A stretch of 10,802 nt of DNA, taken from NCBI GenBank assembly GCA_023399355.1, contig JAEWQC010000343.1, positions 1-10,802 of the forward strand, read 5' to 3'. This document shows, one piece after another, positions 7,267 to 10,802 of this stretch. The notes beneath the pieces were generated by a model, which made no database searches, had not been told where the DNA came from, and saw only the letters and a list, made by a program, of their open reading frames with translations. The stretch is from Bacillota bacterium. GTDB lineage: Bacteria > Bacillota > Clostridia > Acetivibrionales > DTU013. Both the position numbers and the translations under genes were made by a program. Position 1 is the first letter of the stretch. Each line of letters starts with the position of its first letter.

Positions 7267-7938
7267 ATGAACGAAAACTTATATAATAAAGAAATCGTAT
7301 GCCCGGTCTGTTTAAAAAAGTTCAATGTAACCAAAGTTAAAATAAAAGCCTGCAAGGTAGATCGGCGTGATTCGGATTTTTGCGTACATTATGTAACGAT
7401 CAATCCCTTGTTTTATGATGCATGGGTTTGTGAAAATTGTGGATATGCGGCTCAAGCCGATAAATTTGATAATATTCCCGCCAGAGAAGCCGATATTCTG
7501 AAGAAAAAGCTGGCTCCAAAATGGACCAAACGGAGTTTTGAGGGCGAAAGAACAATTGATAATGCAATTGAAGCCTTTAAACTGGTGCTGATCAGCCACA
7601 ATCTGCGAGTTCAAAAAACCAGTGAATTGGCAAAGATCTGCTTGCGTCTCGCATGGTTGTACAGAATGAAAAATGATGCCAGAGAACATGAATTTATAAA
7701 ATTCGCGCTGAAGCACTATATGGAAGCCTATGAAAAAGAAAGGTTTCCCGTGGACAAGCTTGATGAGAACACCTGTATGTACATGATAGGCGAATTGAAC
7801 CGAAGAGCGGGAAATAATGACGAAGCGGTAAAATGGCTGAGCAAATTGATCAGTTCGCCGGATGCAAGAAGAAATCCTGCTTTGATCGAAACCGCAAGGG
7901 AACAGTTCCAGTTGGTGAAAGACAAGCTTGGAAGCTGA
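7267..7938 (+). CDS. DUF2225 family protein with two CxxC motifs and helical repeats
   Basis: A 223-residue, probably cytosolic protein (no signal peptide or membrane helix). The N-terminus has CPVC (12-15) and CENCGY (55-60), which together could hold one zinc ion as a four-cysteine site. Between them lies a β-rich segment (VTKVKIKACKVDRRDSDF) and the family-like VTINPLFYDAWVC. From about 95 onward the sequence is strongly helical with TPR-like spacing: AIEAFKLVLISHNL, LAKICLRLAWLYRM, EFIKFALKHYMEAYEKE, MYMIGELNRRAGNNDEAVKWLSKLI. The family is widespread in Clostridia and Bacilli and has no established function that I know of. The TPR-like part suggests a protein-binding adaptor (inference). 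The next gene starts 40 nt downstream, so an operon with both neighbours is likely. Confidence 0.88.
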   Translation: MNENLYNKEIVCPVCLKKFNVTKVKIKACKVDRRDSDFCVHYVTINPLFYDAWVCENCGYAAQADKFDNIPAREADILKKKLAPKWTKRSFEGERTIDNAIEAFKLVLISHNLRVQKTSELAKICLRLAWLYRMKNDAREHEFIKFALKHYMEAYEKERFPVDKLDENTCMYMIGELNRRAGNNDEAVKWLSKLISSPDARRNPALIETAREQFQLVKDKLGS

Positions 7939-7967
7939 ACGGAGCACGAGACATCACAGTTTAGCAC

Positions 7968-7973
7968 AGGAGG
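7968..7973 (+). promoter_or_regulatory. Ribosome binding site deciding the AIR-synthase-like start
   Basis: A perfect AGGAGG is followed by two consecutive ATGs at 7976 and 7979. The second has the usual 5-nt spacing and is preferred; the first is only 2 nt away. An upstream in-frame ATG at 7928 lies inside the DUF2225 gene without a site. Confidence 0.75.
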
Positions 7974-7978
7974 AAATG

Positions 7979-8959
7979 ATGGAGATAGGCAAGGTGCCAA
8001 ATAGCATCCTTGAAAGTTTGATACTGAACAAATTGAAAAACAGCAGGAAGGATGTCCTCCTAAGGCCAGGTATTGGTGAAGATTGTTCTGCTGTTGATTT
8101 TGGGGAATATGCATGTGTCCTATCCTGTGATCCCATAACCGGGACAGCAATGGAAATTGGCAGACTTGCAGTCAACATAAGCTGTAATGATATCGCATCC
8201 TGCGGTGTCGAACCAATCGGCCTGCTGGTTGCACTGCTATGTCCGCCTGGAACGACCGAGGCAGAAATCGGGCAGGTTATGGGGCAGTTGACGGATACAG
8301 CTGCAGAAATTAATGTGGACATTCTGGGGGGGCATACCGAAATTACTTCAGCAGTGACCAGATTTATCATCACATGTACGGCAGTCGGGCGTTGCCTTAA
8401 AGAGAAACTGATAACGACTGCTGGTGCTCAAACGGGAGACTGTCTGGTATTAAGCAAACATGCAGGACTTGAGGGAGCTTCCATTATTGCGCATGAAAAA
8501 GAGATGGAACTGACGGAAGCACTTGGAGAGAAAACAGTGAATGACGCAAAAGGATTCATGAAAGATCTGAGTGTTGTAAAGGAAGGACTGGCAGCCGCTG
8601 TTTTCGGCGTCAACGCTATGCATGACGTCACTGAAGGCGGCATACTGGGAGCGGTTTGGGAAATCTGTGAAGCATCCGGTCATGGAGCAGAGATCCTTAT
8701 TGATAATATACCAGTTACTATGTCAACCAGAAGGATTTGTGAATATTATGGAATAAGTCCATATAAATTAATATCCAGCGGATGTATGCTGATTTCCGCA
8801 ACAGATGGAGATGGACTCGTAAAGCATTTGCAGGGGGTCGGCGTGTCTGCTGAAGTGATTGGAAAACTAAACGGTTCAAAGGACAGGATGATGATTGTGG
8901 ATGGAAAACGTGTACCCATACCGCAACCGGAATCCGATGAAATTTACAAGGTAGTGTAG
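7979..8959 (+). CDS. AIR synthase/HypE-like (PurM-fold) ATP-binding protein of unknown substrate
   Basis: A 326-residue protein of the PurM/HypE/ThiL/SelD ATP-binding superfamily. The N-terminal half has GIGEDCSAVD (31-40), the acidic/Gly motif of family metal-ATP sites, then CDPITGTAMEIG (50-61), NISCNDIASCGVEPIGLL (66-83) and DILGGHTEIT (114-123). The C-terminal half has MHDVTEGGILGAVWEIC (214-230), the classic second-domain loop, and SSGCMLIS (266-273). This layout is closest to HypE and related 'AIR synthase-like' proteins of Firmicutes. True HypE ends in a PRIC-type cysteine that is carbamoylated and dehydrated; this protein ends DEIYKVV with no terminal Cys, and no hyp genes are nearby. 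It is therefore probably a paralogue acting on another small molecule by ATP-dependent activation. Ten cysteines is a high count for 326 residues. The stop lies inside the first copy of a 21-bp direct repeat (see repeats). Confidence 0.83.
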   Translation: MEIGKVPNSILESLILNKLKNSRKDVLLRPGIGEDCSAVDFGEYACVLSCDPITGTAMEIGRLAVNISCNDIASCGVEPIGLLVALLCPPGTTEAEIGQVMGQLTDTAAEINVDILGGHTEITSAVTRFIITCTAVGRCLKEKLITTAGAQTGDCLVLSKHAGLEGASIIAHEKEMELTEALGEKTVNDAKGFMKDLSVVKEGLAAAVFGVNAMHDVTEGGILGAVWEICEASGHGAEILIDNIPVTMSTRRICEYYGISPYKLISSGCMLISATDGDGLVKHLQGVGVSAEVIGKLNGSKDRMMIVDGKRVPIPQPESDEIYKVV

Positions 8960-9045
8960 GAAGCAGATTTTATTGCAGTTGCAATAAAACATGTGGCTCC
9001 GTTGAACTGTTTGCCACGTAATAAGGAAGTAGATTTTATTGCAGT
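8959..9045 (+). repeat. 21-bp direct repeat, two copies (8959-8979 and 9025-9045)
   Basis: The two copies match at 20 of 21 positions; the only change is C8964 versus T9030. They begin GGAAG and end TTGCAGT, with 66 bp between starts. The first copy overlaps the stop codon of the AIR-synthase-like gene. The second ends 13 nt before the -35 box of the riboswitch promoter. Confidence 0.9.
8968..8989. promoter_or_regulatory. 22-bp palindrome, possible operator
   Basis: Arms TTTTATTGCA (8968-8977) and TGCAATAAAA (8980-8989) form a perfect 10-bp inverted repeat around a 2-bp centre. A third copy of the arm lies at 9034-9043. The symmetry is of the kind bound by dimeric repressors or activators. 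As RNA it would form an AU-rich hairpin, but no T tract follows, so a terminator is less likely. No regulator can be named. Confidence 0.5.
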
Positions 9046-9058
9046 AGTATCTACGGGC

Positions 9059-9087
9059 TTGACAGATTTTTTTGAAATTATTATAAT
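9059..9087 (+). promoter_or_regulatory. Consensus housekeeping promoter for the riboswitch-glyA transcript
   Basis: TTGACA (9059-9064) and TATAAT (9082-9087) are both perfect matches with an optimal 17-bp spacer. Transcription would start near 9094, about 55 nt before aptamer I. This makes glyA a separate transcription unit whose control probably rests on the leader RNA. Confidence 0.93.
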
Positions 9088-9140
9088 CATTTATTAGGTA
9101 ATGTTGAAATAACAACTTATTTAGCGAAAAATGATATATT

Positions 9141-9256
9141 GGCGGATGATTGTTACGGGAGAGATGACAAAAAGATGGGAATCTATACAATATAAGGATT
9201 TCAGCCGAATTGTCACACCGAAGGAGCTATACTCTCAGGTCAAATGACTGTAACAG
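9141..9256 (+). promoter_or_regulatory. Glycine riboswitch, aptamer I
   Basis: First of two tandem glycine aptamers. P1 pairs TGTTAC (9151-9156) with GTAACA (9250-9255). The conserved core has GGGAGAG (9157-9163), ACACCGAAGGAGC (9215-9227) and CTCTCAGG (9232-9239). The variable stem pairs TGACAA (9165-9170) with TTGTCA (9210-9215), and further out AATC (9180-9183) with GATT (9197-9200). The leader bases GGCGGATGAT (9141-9150) can interact with the inter-aptamer linker (GCG 9142-9144 with CGC 9259-9261), consistent with the leader-linker kink-turn known for tandem glycine riboswitches. Confidence 0.93.
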
Positions 9257-9341
9257 GACGCAACTCTGGAGAGACCGTCAAGGCGCCGAAGGGGCAAGTT
9301 TCCGTCAAGGAAATAATCTCTCAGGCAAAAGGACAGAGCTA
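9257..9341 (+). promoter_or_regulatory. Glycine riboswitch, aptamer II
   Basis: Second aptamer, 7 nt (GACGCAA) after the first. P1 pairs CTCTG (9264-9268) with CAGAG (9334-9338). The core has GGAGAG (9268-9273), GCCGAAGGGGCAAG (9285-9298), CTCTCAGG (9318-9325) and GGCAAAAGGACAGAG (9324-9338), all close to family consensus. A side hairpin TTTCC/GGAAA sits at 9299-9313. The stem between GGAGAG and GCCGAAGG is very short, only ACC/GGC-like around GTCAA, in contrast to the long one in aptamer I. It lies directly upstream of the terminator and glyA. Confidence 0.95.
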
Positions 9342-9375
9342 GGTTGGTATTGCATAAGGTGCAGTATTGCTTTTC

Positions 9376-9413
9376 AGAGGTCAAATCCATAGAGATTGGC
9401 CTTTTGTTATTTT
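9376..9413 (+). terminator. Intrinsic terminator of the glycine riboswitch (expression platform)
   Basis: The stem pairs GGTC-A-AATC (9379-9387, one bulged A) with GATTGGCC (9394-9401) around the loop CATAGA. A-U and G-U pairs can extend its base. The T-rich run TTTTGTTATTTT (9402-9413) follows. It lies 25 nt before the glyA start codon, as expected for a transcription-attenuation platform. The 3' arm segment CCTTTTG (9400-9406) is complementary to CAAAAGG (9326-9332) in aptamer II, giving a possible antiterminator. Confidence 0.8.
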
Positions 9414-9438
9414 AAAAAAGCTTATGGGAGGTAGTAGA

Positions 9439-10677
9439 ATGTATCAAATCGACCAAATAAGAAAGATAGACCCTGCTGTAGCAGAATCAATAGAGCTCGA
9501 AGTGAGCAGGCAAAGGAACAAGTTGGAACTGATCGCTTCTGAGAACTTTGTCAGTGAAGCAGTCATGCAGGCGCTAGGCACTCCTCTGACTAACAAATAT
9601 GCCGAGGGATATCCCGGAAAACGCTATTACGGCGGCTGTGAACACGTTGATGTCATTGAACAGCTTGCAATAGACAGGGCCAAGGAGATTTTCGGAGCGG
9701 ATCATGCAAACGTGCAGCCGCATTCCGGTGCACAGGCCAATTCAGCAGTCTATTTTGCAGTCCTGAATCCGGGAGATACGATCCTTGGGATGGATCTTGC
9801 ACATGGCGGGCACCTCAGTCATGGCATGAAGAAAAACATTTCAGGGAAATACTATAAATCAGAATTCTATGGGGTCAAAGAAGATACAGGCTATATCGAT
9901 TATGAAGCACTCCTGAAAAAAGCATTGGAAGTAAAACCAAAGATCATCGTTGCAGGAGCAAGTGCATATTCAAGAATCATTGACTTCAAAGCTTTCAGCG
10001 AGATCGCAAAGGAAGTTGGTGCACTTTTGATGGTTGACATGGCTCATATTGCCGGCCTGGTTGCTGCCGGACTGCATCCGAGTCCGGTGCCATATGCTGA
10101 TTTTGTCACAACTACGACGCACAAGACACTCAGAGGTCCAAGAGGCGGTATGATATTGTGCAAGGAGGAACATGCCAAAGCAATTGATTCCGCAATATTT
10201 CCAGGGACCCAGGGCGGCCCGCTCATGCATGTTATCGCTGCAAAAGCAGTTAGCTTCAAGGAAGTATTGGATACTGACTTTAAAAAATATCAACAGCAGA
10301 TTCTTAAAAATGCAAAGACCCTTGCAAACACATTGTTAAGTGAGGGCTTTAACCTGGTTTCAGGAGGGACGGACAACCACTTGATGCTGGTGGATCTGAG
10401 CAATTTCAATGTCACTGGAAAACTGGCCCAGCTCCGACTGGATGAAGTCTCTATCACCGTTAACAAGAATGCGGTTCCGTTTGACAAACAGAGCCCGTTT
10501 GTAACCAGCGGTATCAGAATCGGAACTCCGGCAGTAACAAGCAGAGGTATGCTGGAGGAGGATATGGTGGAGATCGCAAAGCTGATCAAGATGACCATAA
10601 CAGATTTCGAAAATTCTGCAGACAAGATAAGGGAAAGAGTTGCTAAGCTCTGTGCCAGGTACCCGTTGTACCAATAA
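9439..10677 (+). CDS. glyA: Serine hydroxymethyltransferase
   Basis: A 412-residue PLP enzyme that interconverts serine plus tetrahydrofolate and glycine plus 5,10-methylene-tetrahydrofolate, the main source of one-carbon units. It is cytosolic. Seen: LIASENFVS (31-39), the TNKYAEGYPGKRYYGG stretch (51-66), HSGAQAN (95-101), VDMAHIAGLVAAG (199-211) with D200 and H203 for the cofactor, the PLP lysine K229 in TTTTHKTLRGPRGG (224-237), and TSGIRIGTPA (356-365). The length is typical. A strong site GGGAGG (9426-9431) with a 7-nt spacer sets the start at 9439. The gene stands alone behind its own promoter and tandem glycine riboswitch, so expression is expected to follow the cell's glycine level. 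A strong hairpin follows the stop. Confidence 0.99.
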   Translation: MYQIDQIRKIDPAVAESIELEVSRQRNKLELIASENFVSEAVMQALGTPLTNKYAEGYPGKRYYGGCEHVDVIEQLAIDRAKEIFGADHANVQPHSGAQANSAVYFAVLNPGDTILGMDLAHGGHLSHGMKKNISGKYYKSEFYGVKEDTGYIDYEALLKKALEVKPKIIVAGASAYSRIIDFKAFSEIAKEVGALLMVDMAHIAGLVAAGLHPSPVPYADFVTTTTHKTLRGPRGGMILCKEEHAKAIDSAIFPGTQGGPLMHVIAAKAVSFKEVLDTDFKKYQQQILKNAKTLANTLLSEGFNLVSGGTDNHLMLVDLSNFNVTGKLAQLRLDEVSITVNKNAVPFDKQSPFVTSGIRIGTPAVTSRGMLEEDMVEIAKLIKMTITDFENSADKIRERVAKLCARYPLYQ

Positions 10678-10717
10678 CAGCCATAACATTTAGATGGTTT
10701 AACAAACATTTTGAACA

Positions 10718-10760
10718 AACAAATGGCAAATGCCAGTTTTATTGGCCTTTGCCATTTGTT
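10718..10760 (+). terminator. Long hairpin downstream of glyA, probable terminator
   Basis: AACAAATGGCAAA (10718-10730) pairs perfectly over 13 bp with TTTGCCATTTGTT (10748-10760). Inside, GCCA/TGGC (10732-10735 with 10743-10746) can also pair around TTTTATT-like loop bases. The stem starts 41 nt after the stop codon. No clean T tract follows (GTATTCAG), so termination may be imperfect or the hairpin may mainly protect the 3' end of the mRNA. Confidence 0.7.
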
Positions 10761-10802
10761 GTATTCAGAAAACAGGTTATTGACAGTTTACGGGTTTACA
10801 AT

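Noticed and set aside
7312..7947. Minus-strand open frame of 211 codons opposite the DUF2225 gene
   Set aside because: A shadow of the real gene: composition is odd (rich in F, I, H and C), there is no ribosome binding site, and the opposite strand has recognisable motifs and a strong site.
8991..9021. ATGTGGC/GCCACGT inverted repeat as terminator of the AIR-synthase-like gene
   Set aside because: A 7-bp stem with a 15-nt loop is followed by AATAAGGA rather than T residues on the plus strand. On the minus strand it is followed by GTTTTATT, but no minus-strand gene ends there.
10780..10802. TTGACA near the right edge as a promoter for the next gene
   Set aside because: The -35 hexamer is perfect, but a -10 box at 17 bp would lie beyond the window; the TACAAT at 10797-10802 is only 11 bp away, too close.

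Overview
The window looks like a chromosomal stretch from a low-to-moderate GC Firmicute of class Clostridia. The signs are strong AGGAGG-type ribosome binding sites, TTG starts, an S-layer-homology (SLH) protein, a VanW-type protein, a DUF2225 protein and a tandem glycine riboswitch with a terminator platform. The SLH/GH18 protein and general codon usage would fit a Ruminiclostridium/Acetivibrio-like lineage, but the species cannot be fixed from sequence alone.

Layout. (1) Positions 1-3114, minus strand: an envelope pair. An exported protein with three SLH repeats and a GH18-like domain is followed, one base after its stop, by a large multi-pass GT-C glycosyltransferase-like protein. The latter runs off the left edge through a 24-bp tandem repeat encoding a cysteine-containing octapeptide. 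(2) Positions 3115-3317: a divergent intergenic region with an extended -10 promoter for the plus strand. (3) Positions 3318-5695: a cysteine desulfurase and ThiI with an ATGA overlap, which together would make 4-thiouridine in tRNA. (4) Positions 5835-8959: three closely spaced plus-strand genes encoding a VanW-family membrane-anchored protein, a DUF2225 zinc-motif/helical-repeat protein, and an AIR-synthase/HypE-like ATP-binding-fold protein. (5) Positions 8960-9438: a regulatory region with three copies of a 10-bp motif (two forming a palindrome), a consensus TTGACA-17-TATAAT promoter, two glycine riboswitch aptamers and an intrinsic terminator. (6) Positions 9439-10677: glyA (serine hydroxymethyltransferase), followed by a long hairpin.

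How it works together: glyA is most probably controlled by glycine through premature termination. The pairing options visible by eye favour glycine turning the gene OFF. The nifS-like/thiI pair is a compact sulfur-transfer unit for tRNA modification. The SLH/GH18 and GT-C genes belong to the cell envelope. Most of the window is ordinary conserved clostridial content, and no convincing new multi-gene system is visible. The points most worth a second look are the Cys-octapeptide tail of the glycosyltransferase, the OFF logic of the riboswitch platform, the repeated motif upstream of its promoter, and the unassigned AIR-synthase-like protein.
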